This document shows, piece by piece, positions 6,720 to 15,671 of a stretch of 30,624 nt of DNA. Each line of letters opens with the position of its first letter. Positions within the stretch are counted from its first letter, which is position 1. This DNA comes from JBBDSJ01 sp040905025 (GTDB taxonomy: Bacteria > Pseudomonadota > Gammaproteobacteria > Methylohalomonadales > Methylohalomonadaceae): NCBI GenBank assembly GCA_040905025.1, contig JBBDSJ010000084.1:1-30624 (forward strand), in the 5' to 3' direction. The position numbers and the translations under genes were made by a program. The notes below the pieces were generated by a model that did not search any database, had not been told where the DNA came from, and saw only the letters and a list, made by a program, of their open reading frames with translations.

Positions 6720-8315
6720 TTAACTGTGCGCCACAGCATCCGTAACTTTCGGCGGCGTGGTAAAACTGTGAAACGGCGGCGGCGACGGCAACGTCCACTC
6801 GAGGCCATGCGCTCCTTCCCAGACCTGATTGGTCGCCTTGGCGCCGCCACGTATGCACTGCACCACGATGTACAGGAACAGTAATTGTGTCAAGCCGAAC
6901 ACAAAGCCGCCGACACTGGACACCATGTTCCACTCGGCAAACTGCACCGCATAATCAGGAATGCGTCGCGGCATGCCGGCCAGGCCGAGGAAGTGCTGCG
7001 GAAAGAACAGCACGTTTACGGAGATGGTCGAAAGCCAGAAATGCCACTTGCCGAGCATCTCGTTGTACATATGGCCGGTCCACTTCGGCAGCCAGTAGTA
7101 GGCGCCGGCAAACAGGGCGAAAATGGTTCCGGTAACCAGCACGTAGTGGAAGTGCGCGACAACGAAATAGGTATCGTGATACTGGAAGTCCGCAGGGACG
7201 ATGGCCAGCATCAGGCCGGAGAAACCGCCGATCGCGAACAATAAGATAAAAGCGATGGCAAAAAGCATCGGTGTTTCAAAGGTCAGCGAACCGCGCCACA
7301 TGGTCGCCACCCAGTTGAAGATCTTCACGCCCGTGGGCACGGCGATCGACATCGTTGCGTACATAAAGAACAGCTCGCCGGCCAGCGGCATGCCAACGGT
7401 AAACATGTGATGCGCCCAGACGAAGAATGACAGGAATGCGATCGCCGCCGTTGCGTACACCATTGATGTATAACCGAACAGGGGCTTGCGTGCGAACGTC
7501 GGGATCACCTGCGAAACAATACCGAATGCTGGCAGAATCAGAATGTAAACTTCCGGATGACCAAAGAACCAGAAGATATGCTGGAACATGACCGGATCGC
7601 CACCACCGGCAGCGTCAAAGAAGCTGGTGCCAAAGTATTTATCCGTCAACAACATGGTCACTGCGCCAGCGAGTACCGGCACCGCAGCAATCAGCAGGAA
7701 CGCCGTAATAATCCAGGCCCAGACAAACAACGGCAATTTCATGAACGGCATTCCCGGCGCGCGCATATTGAAGGTCGTGGCAATCACATTGATCGCGCCC
7801 ATAACCGATGAAATACCGAGAAAATGCACAGCAAATATCAAAAACGGAAATGCGTCACCTGTCTGCAGCACTAGCGGCGGATACATGGTCCAGCCACCGG
7901 CCGGCGCGCCACCAGGCAGAAACAATGTTAATAATAACAGCGTAAAGGCGAATGGCAGAATCCAGAAGCTCCAGTTGTTCAGACGCGGCAGTGCCATGTC
8001 CGGCGCGCCGATCATCATCGGTATGAGCCAGTTGGCGAAGCCGACCGCGGCCGGCATGGCCACGCCGAAAATCATCACCAGTGCATGCATGGTGGTCATG
8101 GAGTTGAAAAACTGCGGGTCCACGAACTGCAGGCCCGGCTGGAACAGCTCGGCACGGATGACCATGGCCATCGCGCCACCGATGAAAAACATGAACAACG
8201 AGAACAACAGGTACATGGTACCGATGTCCTTGTGATTCGTGCTGAACAACCAGCGCTTGAGGCCGGTGGGTTTATGATCATGATGATCGTCGTGGTGCAT
8301 GACTGCTTCGCTCAT
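6720..8315 (-). CDS. coxA: Cytochrome c oxidase subunit I
   Basis: This is the catalytic subunit, which binds heme a and the heme a3-CuB centre, reduces O2 to water and pumps protons. The product is 531 residues with about 12 membrane helices. Heme a ligands are H77 (TMHALV) and H390; the heme a3 ligand is H388 (VVAHFHYV). CuB ligands are H253 (FGHPEVY), H302 and H303 (WAHHMF), with Y257 as the cross-link tyrosine. E255 in HPEVY places it in the A1 type with a D-channel; K331 in PTGVKIF marks the K-channel. The N-terminus has a histidine/aspartate-rich tail (HHDDHHDHK). GAGG lies upstream of the ATG. coxB is 47 bases upstream. Confidence 0.98.
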   Translation of the reverse strand: MSEAVMHHDDHHDHKPTGLKRWLFSTNHKDIGTMYLLFSLFMFFIGGAMAMVIRAELFQPGLQFVDPQFFNSMTTMHALVMIFGVAMPAAVGFANWLIPMMIGAPDMALPRLNNWSFWILPFAFTLLLLTLFLPGGAPAGGWTMYPPLVLQTGDAFPFLIFAVHFLGISSVMGAINVIATTFNMRAPGMPFMKLPLFVWAWIITAFLLIAAVPVLAGAVTMLLTDKYFGTSFFDAAGGGDPVMFQHIFWFFGHPEVYILILPAFGIVSQVIPTFARKPLFGYTSMVYATAAIAFLSFFVWAHHMFTVGMPLAGELFFMYATMSIAVPTGVKIFNWVATMWRGSLTFETPMLFAIAFILLFAIGGFSGLMLAIVPADFQYHDTYFVVAHFHYVLVTGTIFALFAGAYYWLPKWTGHMYNEMLGKWHFWLSTISVNVLFFPQHFLGLAGMPRRIPDYAVQFAEWNMVSSVGGFVFGLTQLLFLYIVVQCIRGGAKATNQVWEGAHGLEWTLPSPPPFHSFTTPPKVTDAVAHS

Positions 8316-8362
8316 AGCTTTATCCTCAAACTCTCAATTCCAGATATTGGCTGACTGATACT

Positions 8363-9511
8363 TCAGCGCGCCGACTTGACATCACTTGGTTGAACCATGT
8401 CGCCCATCTCATTGCCCCAGGCGTTGCGTTCATAGGTAACGACTGCAGCAATCTCGGCATCACTGAGTTGATCCCGGAAAGCCACCATGCCGGTTTTACC
8501 GCCATTCACGCCATTCAGGACAACATCAATGTGATCTGCTTTTTCGCCAAACACGATCAGGCTTTCGGTCAGGGCGGGGAAAGCACCCTCGACGCCTTCA
8601 CCGTTGGCCTGATGGCAGGCAACACAATGCACACCGTAGACCTCTTCGCCTTTCGCCATCAGTTCATCCATGCTCCATTCACGGTCGGCCTCGGCGGCAG
8701 CGGCACCTTCGGCTTTCTTGTCGGCCAGCCAGGCGTCGTATTCATCCTGCTCAACGGCCACCAGCACGATCGGCATGAAAGCATGATCACGGCCGCACAG
8801 CTCTGCACACTGGCCACGATATACACCGGGCTCTTCAACCACGGCCCAGGATTCGTTAATAAAGCCGGGAATGGCATCGCGCTTCCAGCCCAGATCCGGC
8901 ACCCACCAGGAGTGGATAACGTCACTGGCTGTCGTCAGAAAACGGATTTTCTTGTTGATTGGTACAACGACGGGATTGTCTACATCAAGCAGATAATTAT
9001 CCAGCGCCCGCACATCAGCCCCGGAGTAAAGCTGCCGGGCTTCGTTATGCTCGCGGGTGATCGTACTGAAGAAACTGACACCTTCACCAATATAGTCGTA
9101 GTTCCATTTCCACTGATAGCCGGTGACCTTGATGGTCATATCAGAGTCGCCTGTGCTCTCCATTGCAATCAATACTTTTGTCGCCGGGAGCGCCATGGCA
9201 ACCAGAATAATGACGGGGATAATTGTCCAGGCAATTTCGGCCTTGGTGCTGTGATGGAACTGGGCGGCAACAGCACCGCGGGATTTGCGATGATGATAAA
9301 TCGACCAGAACATGATGCCGAACACGATCAACGCAATGGCCACACAAATCCACAAAATCAGCATGTGAAGATCATAGATATCACGACTTAGCGGCGTTAC
9401 GCCCCGGGTCATGTTCAGCTGGCTATATCCGGCATGGGCCAGACCACTTACTAACAATAACGGCAAAGCCGCGATACGGGCCAGCCTGTCGCTCAGTGAT
9501 TTAATTGACAT
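8363..9511 (-). CDS. coxB: Cytochrome c oxidase subunit II with fused cytochrome c domain
   Basis: This subunit accepts electrons at the CuA centre. The product is 382 residues, longer than plain subunit II because of a C-terminal c-type cytochrome. Residues 1-27 look like a signal peptide (ending GLAHA), followed by two membrane helices (~47-70 and ~93-112). CuA ligands are H200, C235, E237, C239, H243 and M246 (GQCAELCGRDHAFM). The extra domain has CVACH (C296, C299, H300) and a probable axial Met342. This makes the enzyme caa3-like, carrying its own electron-entry heme. GAGG precedes the ATG. It is the first cox gene, behind a recognisable promoter. Confidence 0.97.
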   Translation of the reverse strand: MSIKSLSDRLARIAALPLLLVSGLAHAGYSQLNMTRGVTPLSRDIYDLHMLILWICVAIALIVFGIMFWSIYHHRKSRGAVAAQFHHSTKAEIAWTIIPVIILVAMALPATKVLIAMESTGDSDMTIKVTGYQWKWNYDYIGEGVSFFSTITREHNEARQLYSGADVRALDNYLLDVDNPVVVPINKKIRFLTTASDVIHSWWVPDLGWKRDAIPGFINESWAVVEEPGVYRGQCAELCGRDHAFMPIVLVAVEQDEYDAWLADKKAEGAAAAEADREWSMDELMAKGEEVYGVHCVACHQANGEGVEGAFPALTESLIVFGEKADHIDVVLNGVNGGKTGMVAFRDQLSDAEIAAVVTYERNAWGNEMGDMVQPSDVKSAR

Positions 9512-9552
9512 GCAACTATCCTCAGCACTCGTCTACTTTAGTTTTAATTAAT

Positions 9553-9581
9553 TTTATAACCACTGCAGGGCAGCGGCTCAA
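9553..9581 (-). promoter_or_regulatory. Promoter for the cox operon
   Basis: On the minus strand, TTGAGC (9576-9581) and TATAAA (9553-9558) are separated by exactly 17 bases, about 40 bases before the coxB ATG. The surrounding DNA is AT-rich. The -35 lies just outside the DUF2244 gene stop, so coxB probably has its own sigma-70 transcription start. Confidence 0.6.
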
Positions 9582-10067
9582 TCAAACTACCGGCCGCAAC
9601 AGTGACTGTTGCAACGCCTTCGCCAGCGACCGGCGCTCCTGTTCAATTAGGAAACTGCCGATTTCCAGCTGCCGACCATGTGAACGTATCAACAGTCGGC
9701 CGGGATGCCATTCGCTGCGTCCCTTCTCAAGTATTATACGGGCCCAATCACGCTGGAACTCAAATCGTTGTTCCGGACCTTTGTGACCACTTTCCACAGC
9801 AATCCGGTCGCGGCCTATTATCACAACTTCACGCACACCACTCCTGCGTGATGTTATATAAAGCACACCCCCCAATGCCAGCATTTCCAGGCCAGCAAAT
9901 GGCAGCACCAGCGGCAGGCCGATGGCATAATAAGCCAATGCAATGCTGAATGAGATGATCGCCATCAATGTGAACAGCAGAATCTGCATGCGCCAGGGCA
10001 TTGATTGATTCGGCTCGATCACGAAACATTCAGTCTGCGCTTCCGGACCGGGCTGTATCGAAATCAA
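9582..10067 (-). CDS. DUF2244 family membrane protein
   Basis: The product is 161 residues. Two hydrophobic helices (about 28-48 and 52-71) are followed by a soluble domain with the family pattern WARIILEKGRSEWHPGRLLI and RSHGRQLEIGSFL. Proteins of this family often sit directly upstream of cox operons in proteobacteria; their function is unknown. The only available start is TTG at 10067, because an in-frame TGA lies three codons upstream; GGAG is 12 bases before it. The next in-frame ATG would remove 22 residues. It ends 70 bases before coxB. Confidence 0.82.
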   Translation of the reverse strand: MISIQPGPEAQTECFVIEPNQSMPWRMQILLFTLMAIISFSIALAYYAIGLPLVLPFAGLEMLALGGVLYITSRRSGVREVVIIGRDRIAVESGHKGPEQRFEFQRDWARIILEKGRSEWHPGRLLIRSHGRQLEIGSFLIEQERRSLAKALQQSLLRPVV

Positions 10068-10240
10068 TGCTGACGTTCACTCCTGGGTACTTCAACACAA
10101 GTCCGATCCGGATAGATAAAAAATAAACGCTGACACCCGGATTGCGGACACAACAGCTGCGACAATATGCCCGATTACAGTGCCTGCTTGCAAGCCAAAA
10201 CGCAGCAAACGTACCTGCCAGGCTGTTGATTTGGTTCAGA

Positions 10241-10948
10241 TCAGGACATAAGTTGGGCAATCTCCATGGCTTTTGCCAACCTTGTCCACGCCGGCGAAGC
10301 CGGGGCTTCAGCGTAACCCACGGCAGCCAGTAAGGGTATTGGCAGGTCCTGCTGCAGATATTCCAGTGTTTCAGCAACCACCGGATAATCCGGATCGCAG
10401 CCATTGGCCACCCAGCCCAGTATGGGTTGTTTGTCCATGAGCAATGCTTCTGTTGTCAGCCGGGCATGGCTGATACAGCCAAGCCGCAGGCCGACCACCA
10501 GAATCACCGGCAAATCAAGCAACCGTACAAGATCACGGGTGTCAAAACCGGCCGTCAAAGGCACACGCCAGCCGCCCACGCCCTCAACAACAACGACTTC
10601 ACTGTCATTTTGCAGATCCTGGTACTTTTGCCGGATCAATGCCGGATCGATCCGGACGCCGGCATGATTCGCCGCAATATGTGGCGCGATGGCAGCGGCA
10701 AACGCATACGGATTCACCGTTGCATAATCATGCCGGCCACCGGCCGCGGCCTGCAGCGCCAGTGCATCGGCATTATGCCAGGCGCCCGTCGACGCCTGTT
10801 CACAGCCGCTGGCGACGGGCTTCATCCCCGCCACCTGCTGGCCACGCTGACGCAACGCTAGAAGCAGACCACAGGCCACGCGGGTTTTGCCAATCCCCGT
10901 GTCCGTGCCGGTAATGAATATACCGCGCGCCTGCCTGGCCGAAGTCAT
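10241..10948 (-). CDS. bioD: Dethiobiotin synthetase
   Basis: This enzyme closes the ureido ring of dethiobiotin from 7,8-diaminopelargonate, CO2 and ATP, the penultimate step of biotin synthesis. The product is 235 residues, near the family norm. The P-loop is GTDTGIGKT (residues 14-22, K21), followed by the substrate lysine region GMKPVASGCE and the conserved VEGVGGWRVPL. The ATG overlaps the bioC stop (ATGA). It is the last gene of the bio operon; 173 bases without an evident gene or clear terminator separate it from the DUF2244 gene. No bioA (diaminopelargonate transaminase) is present in this window. Confidence 0.96.
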   Translation of the reverse strand: MTSARQARGIFITGTDTGIGKTRVACGLLLALRQRGQQVAGMKPVASGCEQASTGAWHNADALALQAAAGGRHDYATVNPYAFAAAIAPHIAANHAGVRIDPALIRQKYQDLQNDSEVVVVEGVGGWRVPLTAGFDTRDLVRLLDLPVILVVGLRLGCISHARLTTEALLMDKQPILGWVANGCDPDYPVVAETLEYLQQDLPIPLLAAVGYAEAPASPAWTRLAKAMEIAQLMS

Positions 10949-11829
10949 TCCGGCGCCGTCCGCCGCAGGCTGTCGAGCGGCACACGAATTTCACCCGGCG
11001 CCCGATGTTCATTCAACGGTTTCTGTGGTTTCCAGGCATGCCCGTATATGACTTCATAACTCGCCGGCAACCGGCCATCGACACGAAAACTTTCATACGC
11101 TGCCAGCATGGCCTGCCAACGGCGGCGCCCGGTCAGGCTGCGGCGGCGATCACTCAGAGCATTCTGGGCGCCAATCTGCTTTAATTCGCGCACCAGCTTG
11201 CTGCTGTCACTGTATGTAAGCTGCAGGGTTTCCGCTTCCATTACCGGATCGGCAAAACCGCCTTGCACCAGCAAATCCCCTATGTCGTGCAGATCCATGA
11301 ACGGATTTACATGCGGCAAATGATCAACCGCGGCCCAGCTGGCGCGCAGTTCCTTGAGCGTGTCCGGCCCCAGTGTCGCAAACAACAACAGCCCGCCGGG
11401 CTTCAGGCAACGCAGCGCTTCCCTGAATAACGCCAGCGGTTGCGGCAACCACTGCAACGTCAGGCTTGAGAAGATCAGGTCAACACTGTGCATTGCCAAT
11501 GGCAATTGCTGCGCATCCGCCTGGAGAAAATGCTGGCGTGAAAACCAGCGCGGACTGTGCCGGCGCGCCTGTTGCAACATGCCGGCAGCGATATCCAGCT
11601 GAAGGGTATGGGCCTTGCGGTAACGTTTTGCCAGCAAGCGAGCGCCGCGGCCAACACCACAACCAAGATCAAGCATACAGACCGGCGCCAGACGCATGAA
11701 ATCCAGACGTTCATCCAGCCGCGCAACAACTTCACGTTGCAATACAGCGGCAGCGTCGTACGTCGCTGCGGCAGCATCGAAATCTCGCGTCAACTGGCGC
11801 CGATCCAGCCAGCTTTCAGCCGTCGTCAT
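10945..11829 (-). CDS. bioC: Malonyl-ACP O-methyltransferase BioC
   Basis: BioC methylates malonyl-ACP so that fatty-acid enzymes can build the pimeloyl chain. The product is 294 residues with a class I SAM-binding motif MLDLGCGVGRGARLLA (residues ~52-67), and further motifs DAQQLPLAMHSVDLIFSSL and LKPGGLLLFATLGPDTLKEL, the last being typical of BioC. The N-terminus RRQLTRDFDAAAATYDAAA is also family-like. The start overlaps the bioH stop and the end overlaps the bioD start, both as ATGA, showing a tightly coupled operon. Confidence 0.96.
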   Translation of the reverse strand: MTTAESWLDRRQLTRDFDAAAATYDAAAVLQREVVARLDERLDFMRLAPVCMLDLGCGVGRGARLLAKRYRKAHTLQLDIAAGMLQQARRHSPRWFSRQHFLQADAQQLPLAMHSVDLIFSSLTLQWLPQPLALFREALRCLKPGGLLLFATLGPDTLKELRASWAAVDHLPHVNPFMDLHDIGDLLVQGGFADPVMEAETLQLTYSDSSKLVRELKQIGAQNALSDRRRSLTGRRRWQAMLAAYESFRVDGRLPASYEVIYGHAWKPQKPLNEHRAPGEIRVPLDSLRRTAPE

Positions 11830-12563
11830 AGTGAATTGATCTCGTTATGCAAATAGCCTGCGAAACCGGCCGGATCGTGTAAATGCGGCGCATGCCCCGC
11901 GCTCGGCCAGACACTGACACGGGCATCCGGGCGCAGCGATTTCAGCGTTGCCGCCGCATCGGCGCCCAGCATCGCATCACGGCCACCGAACAGCCCGCTC
12001 ACGGGCACTGCAAGCGCTGCCAGCACCTGGCGCAAATCAGTTTGCTGCAGACACATCAGCCCGGCCTGCAATACCGCCGGCGCTGGCATTGTTGTTGCCC
12101 GGAGCTGCGCCCGCACTTGTTTAAATTTCGTGTCGCCATGTGCCGCCAAGGCCACAACGTAGTGCCAGGCGTTGTCCGGATTCTGCGCCAACTGTTCACG
12201 CACCTGGCGCAGTTCGGCCTCCGACCAACCGGCCGGCCAATTGCCACTGCGTTGAAAGCAGGGTAAACCGGCGACCAGCACGAGGCCCCGGATCTGTGCC
12301 GGATATTGCTGGGCGAGCGCAATCGCGGCAAGCGCGCCAAGTGACCAGCCCACCAGAATTGCCGGCGTAACCGGCGGCGGTAACTCGGTATTCAGCAACG
12401 CGGTAACCTGCTCAAGATAATCAGACCCGGCAGCAGCGACGCCACGGGGTGTAACGCCATAGCCTGGCAGCGCCGGCGCCACCCTGCCATCCAGCATAAA
12501 CCCGGGCTGATCCCAGACAGCCGGACCAAAGCCCCAGCCATGCAGCAGAATGACCGGCGTCAC
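11826..12563 (-). CDS. bioH: Pimeloyl-ACP methyl ester carboxylesterase BioH
   Basis: BioH removes the methyl group from pimeloyl-ACP methyl ester, ending the elongation phase started by BioC. The product is a 245-residue alpha/beta hydrolase with LLHGWGFGPAVWD near the N-terminus, nucleophile S74 in GWSLGA, D196 in FGGRDAML and H224 in AGHAPHLHDP. The start codon is GTG (12561-12563), overlapping the bioF TGA. Its position between bioF and bioC matches pseudomonad-type biotin operons. Confidence 0.95.
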   Translation of the reverse strand: MTPVILLHGWGFGPAVWDQPGFMLDGRVAPALPGYGVTPRGVAAAGSDYLEQVTALLNTELPPPVTPAILVGWSLGALAAIALAQQYPAQIRGLVLVAGLPCFQRSGNWPAGWSEAELRQVREQLAQNPDNAWHYVVALAAHGDTKFKQVRAQLRATTMPAPAVLQAGLMCLQQTDLRQVLAALAVPVSGLFGGRDAMLGADAAATLKSLRPDARVSVWPSAGHAPHLHDPAGFAGYLHNEINSL

Positions 12564-13726
12564 AACAAGCTATCCAGTGCTGCCAGCAACTGATCCACGT
12601 CGGCACGCCGGTGCGCAGCAGACAAACTGATACGCAGGCGCGCCTGACCGGCAGGTACGGTGGGCGGCCGGATAGCCGGCACCAGCAAACCCCGGGCTTG
12701 CAGGCCGACACTAACCCGCATTGCCGCGGCATTCGAGCCGACCCACAACGGCTGTATTGCACTGGCTGAGGGCAACAATGACCAGCCCCGCGCAGCGGCT
12801 GCCTGACGCCAGTAGTCGATCAACGCCAGCAGGTCATCGCGGCGCCATTGCTCGGCCGCGACAATATCGAGCGCGGTCAAAGCAGCAGCGGCCAGCGCCG
12901 GGACGGGGGCGGTGCTATAAATGAGGGAGCGGGCACGCTGCTCAATAAAATCGATCAGATCGCGGCGGCCGGCAACAAAACCACCGCTGACGCCACACGC
13001 CTTGCCCAGTGTTCCGACCATTATCGGCACCTGTTGCTGACCCAGGCCGTGAGCGGCGAGACTGCCACGCCCCTGCGGACCATTGACCCCAAAACCGTGG
13101 GCATCATCAACAACAACATTTGCATTTGCGCCGGCCGCCAGTTCGCTCAGTAAGGTAAAAGGCGGGCTGTCGCCTTCCATGCTGAATACCGCTTCACTGA
13201 TAATCCATGTGGTTCGGGCCGGCTGGCTGGCATGCGCCAGTAAATCCTGCAGCTGTGTCATGTCGTTATGCGCAAACCGGCGTAACGCAACATGACTCAG
13301 ACGCAACGCGTCAATAATGGAAGCATGGACCAGACGATCCGGAAAAACATTATCATGCCGTTTAAGCAACGCGGTGAAGGTGCCAAGGTTGGCCTGATAA
13401 CCACTGGCAAACAGCAGCGCCCGATCCCGGCCGGTAAATTCTGCCAGCCGCTGTTCAAGTTCTGCATGTAACGGATGATAGCCACTGATGAACTGGCTGC
13501 CACCACTGCCAACACCGTAACGTTCCAGCGCCTGTCGGGCCGCCGCTACCAGTCGCTTGTCTGTGGCCAGGCCGAGATAGTCGTTACTGCTGAAATTGAG
13601 CCATTCACCGGCCCGGTTTTTTGCACAGCGACTGTTACCGTGCGCATAGCTTGTTCGCTGACGCACAACGGCTGCCTGCCCGGGGGTTTGCGCTGGAGAT
13701 AACATCTGGCCGCTTTGCTGCAGCAT
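12560..13726 (-). CDS. bioF: 8-amino-7-oxononanoate synthase
   Basis: This PLP enzyme condenses pimeloyl-ACP with alanine. The product is 388 residues, the usual length. The PLP lysine is K242 in MVGTLGKACGVSGGF, with DDAHGFG (207-213) and YGVGSGGSQFISGYHPLH (from residue 70) as expected for the alpha-oxoamine synthase family. It starts five bases after the bioB stop and overlaps bioH at its 3' end. Confidence 0.97.
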   Translation of the reverse strand: MLQQSGQMLSPAQTPGQAAVVRQRTSYAHGNSRCAKNRAGEWLNFSSNDYLGLATDKRLVAAARQALERYGVGSGGSQFISGYHPLHAELEQRLAEFTGRDRALLFASGYQANLGTFTALLKRHDNVFPDRLVHASIIDALRLSHVALRRFAHNDMTQLQDLLAHASQPARTTWIISEAVFSMEGDSPPFTLLSELAAGANANVVVDDAHGFGVNGPQGRGSLAAHGLGQQQVPIMVGTLGKACGVSGGFVAGRRDLIDFIEQRARSLIYSTAPVPALAAAALTALDIVAAEQWRRDDLLALIDYWRQAAAARGWSLLPSASAIQPLWVGSNAAAMRVSVGLQARGLLVPAIRPPTVPAGQARLRISLSAAHRRADVDQLLAALDSLL

Positions 13727-13731
13727 GGATT

Positions 13732-14802
13732 TCAGGCGTCTGCTGTAATACCCAGCGCCGCGAACAAACGCTGATCTGCTGCAACATCGGGATTATCAGT
13801 CGTCAACAACCTGTCTCCATAAAAAACTGAATTGGCGCCGGCCAGAAAGCACAAGGCCTGGGCCTCGCTGCTTAAATCACGCCGTCCGGCCGACAAGCGC
13901 ACATAGGCGCGCGGCATCAGAATGCGGGCAACCGCAATGGTGCGCACCAGCTCCAGTGGTTCGACCGCGGTAGCGTTAGTCGCTTCGGCGCCGGCATTCT
14001 CCTGTTGTTGTGCGGCTAACGGTGTGCCCGCCACGCGCACCAGCATATTGATCGGTACGCTTTCCGGCTGTGGATCCAGATTGGCAAGCGTCTGTAACAA
14101 GCCGGCGCGATCCTGCTCGGCTTCACCCATACCGATAATGCCACCGCAACAGACATGTAATCCGGCTGCGCGGACATGTGCAAGCGTATCCAGCCGGTCC
14201 TGATACGTGCGCGTACTGATCACCTGTTGGTAATATTCCGGTGAACTGTCGAGATTGTGATTGTAATAATCAAGGCCCGCCTGTTGCAGTCGCTCGGCCT
14301 GCGCGGCGGTTAACATGCCCAGTGTCACGCAACTTTCCAGTCCCTCGTTTTTAACCGCAACAATCATGTCGATAACTGCGTCCAGATCCTTGTCTTTCGG
14401 TTCGCGCCAGGCCGCACCCATGCAAAACCGTTGCGCACCTGCCGCTTTGGCCGCACGTGCAGCCGTGGTAACCTCGTCCAGTGACAGCATCGGCGTCGCC
14501 TGCAGGCCCGTGGCCTTCTGATAACGCGCACTTTGCGGGCAATAGCCGCAATCTTCCGGACAACCGCCATTTTTAATATTCAGCAGGGTGCTGAGCTGGA
14601 TGCGATTGGCAGCAAAATTACGCCGATGCACAGACTGTGCTGTGTATAACAAATCATTGAACGGCTGGTGAAACAGCGCCAGAATCTCATCACGTTGCCA
14701 GTCATGCCGCAGCCCGGGGTCGGCTCCTGCCGCGCTCCCGGCATGAGCGACGGCGGGTGTTGAAGTTAGCTGCGGCCGGGATGCATTTGCGCACTGATCC
14801 AT
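13732..14802 (-). CDS. bioB: Biotin synthase
   Basis: This radical-SAM enzyme inserts sulfur into dethiobiotin to form biotin. The product is 356 residues. The [4Fe-4S] motif is C81-x3-C85-x2-C88 (GGCPEDCGYCPQSARY). The YNHNLDSSPEYY motif and the late RLSAGRRDLSSEAQAL, which contributes to the [2Fe-2S] site, are present. The first ~30 residues are a low-complexity extension before the conserved WQRDEILALFHQPF. GAGG lies 10 bases before the ATG. It is the first gene of the bioBFHCD operon and is divergent from comF. Confidence 0.97.
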   Translation of the reverse strand: MDQCANASRPQLTSTPAVAHAGSAAGADPGLRHDWQRDEILALFHQPFNDLLYTAQSVHRRNFAANRIQLSTLLNIKNGGCPEDCGYCPQSARYQKATGLQATPMLSLDEVTTAARAAKAAGAQRFCMGAAWREPKDKDLDAVIDMIVAVKNEGLESCVTLGMLTAAQAERLQQAGLDYYNHNLDSSPEYYQQVISTRTYQDRLDTLAHVRAAGLHVCCGGIIGMGEAEQDRAGLLQTLANLDPQPESVPINMLVRVAGTPLAAQQQENAGAEATNATAVEPLELVRTIAVARILMPRAYVRLSAGRRDLSSEAQALCFLAGANSVFYGDRLLTTDNPDVAADQRLFAALGITADA

Positions 14803-14856
14803 GACAACAATTCCTCGGGTTTTTGCTGGCGGGCATAACTGTTATTAACCGCCCAC

Positions 14857-14884
14857 ATGATAGGCGCGGGGCGTATCTTGTCAA
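14857..14884 (-). promoter_or_regulatory. bioB: Promoter of the bioBFHCD operon
   Basis: On the minus strand a perfect -35 TTGACA (14879-14884) and a -10 TATCAT (14857-14862) are 16 bases apart, about 55 bases upstream of the bioB ATG. I looked for an enteric BirA operator (TTGTAAACC-type inverted repeat) here and did not find one. Confidence 0.65.
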
Positions 14885-14896
14885 ACAGGGATAGTT

Positions 14897-15628
14897 ATGA
14901 AAGTTTACCAATGGTCAGTTTATAAACACCTGGAAGCTACCGGCCGACGGCTTTTGCCAGCCCGACACTGCAGCCTCTGCCATGCGCCTGCTGTAACAAC
15001 TCTGCTGTGTAATGCTTGTCTCGCCGATCTGCCCCGGCCCGGCGCCGCTTGCAGCCGGTGCGCACTGCCGTTACCCGCCGCCGGACTCTGTCCACAGTGC
15101 AGCCGTCAGCCACCGCCTTTTTGCTCGGCCCTGGCGGCACTTCGGTATGAGCTTCCTGTTGACGAATTGCTCGCCCGATTCAAGTTTCGCGGCCAACCGG
15201 GATGGGGCAAAACACTGGCAGATTTGATGGCTAACACAATTACCGAACAGGCACCGGCGTGGCCGGATGTATTGGTGCCGGTGCCGTTACACTGGCGCCG
15301 GCAGCTACAGCGGGGCTATAACCAGGCGCTGGAACTGGCACGGCCGCTGAGCCGGCAGCTGGGGATACCACTGCGGCTTGATCTGTGTGTCCGCGACCGA
15401 CCGACCCGGGCACAATCGGATCTGACCTATACCGAACGCCGCCGGAATCTGCGCCGGGCATTTGTTTGCCACAACGACATACCCGCGCATATAGGGATCA
15501 TTGATGATGTGCTGACCAGCGGTCAGACCGTGACGGCATTAGCTTCAGCGCTGTGTGCGGCAGGAGCAGAATCGGTCAGCGTATGGGTGCTGGCACGCGC
15601 CGGAGCACCCGGCCAGATCAAAAAATAG
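14897..15628 (+). CDS. comF: ComF family phosphoribosyltransferase-like protein
   Basis: ComF proteins act in natural DNA uptake or processing in competent species; many non-competent bacteria also keep one. The product is 243 residues. The N-terminal zinc-binding region has four cysteine pairs (C25/C28, C38/C41, C52/C55, C65/C68). The C-terminal half is a type I phosphoribosyltransferase with IIDDVLTSGQT (201-211) as the PRPP-binding loop, plus the family motifs FKFRGQ, VPVPLHWRR and RGYNQALELA. AGGGAT precedes the ATG. It is divergent from bioB, a layout common in gammaproteobacteria, and converges on gyrB across 43 bases with no clear terminator. Confidence 0.9.
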   Translation: MKVYQWSVYKHLEATGRRLLPARHCSLCHAPAVTTLLCNACLADLPRPGAACSRCALPLPAAGLCPQCSRQPPPFCSALAALRYELPVDELLARFKFRGQPGWGKTLADLMANTITEQAPAWPDVLVPVPLHWRRQLQRGYNQALELARPLSRQLGIPLRLDLCVRDRPTRAQSDLTYTERRRNLRRAFVCHNDIPAHIGIIDDVLTSGQTVTALASALCAAGAESVSVWVLARAGAPGQIKK

Positions 15629-15671
15629 CAAGCGGTCACTTTGCCTGTAGTGCCTGTTATATCTGGCTTGA

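Noticed and set aside
8390..9391. Long plus-strand open frame (333 codons) opposite coxB
   Set aside because: It is antisense to an unmistakable coxB with all CuA and heme c ligands; its translation has no family features and reflects the codon bias of the real gene.
10030..10404. 124-codon minus-strand frame across the bioD 3' end and the following gap
   Set aside because: Most of it overlaps bioD and DUF2244 in other frames and the composition is Trp/Cys/Arg-rich, typical of a shadow frame.
14803..14896. Possible BirA operator upstream of bioB
   Set aside because: No TTGTAAACC-type inverted repeat is present; TTGTCAAAC alone is better explained by the complement of the TTGACA -35 element.
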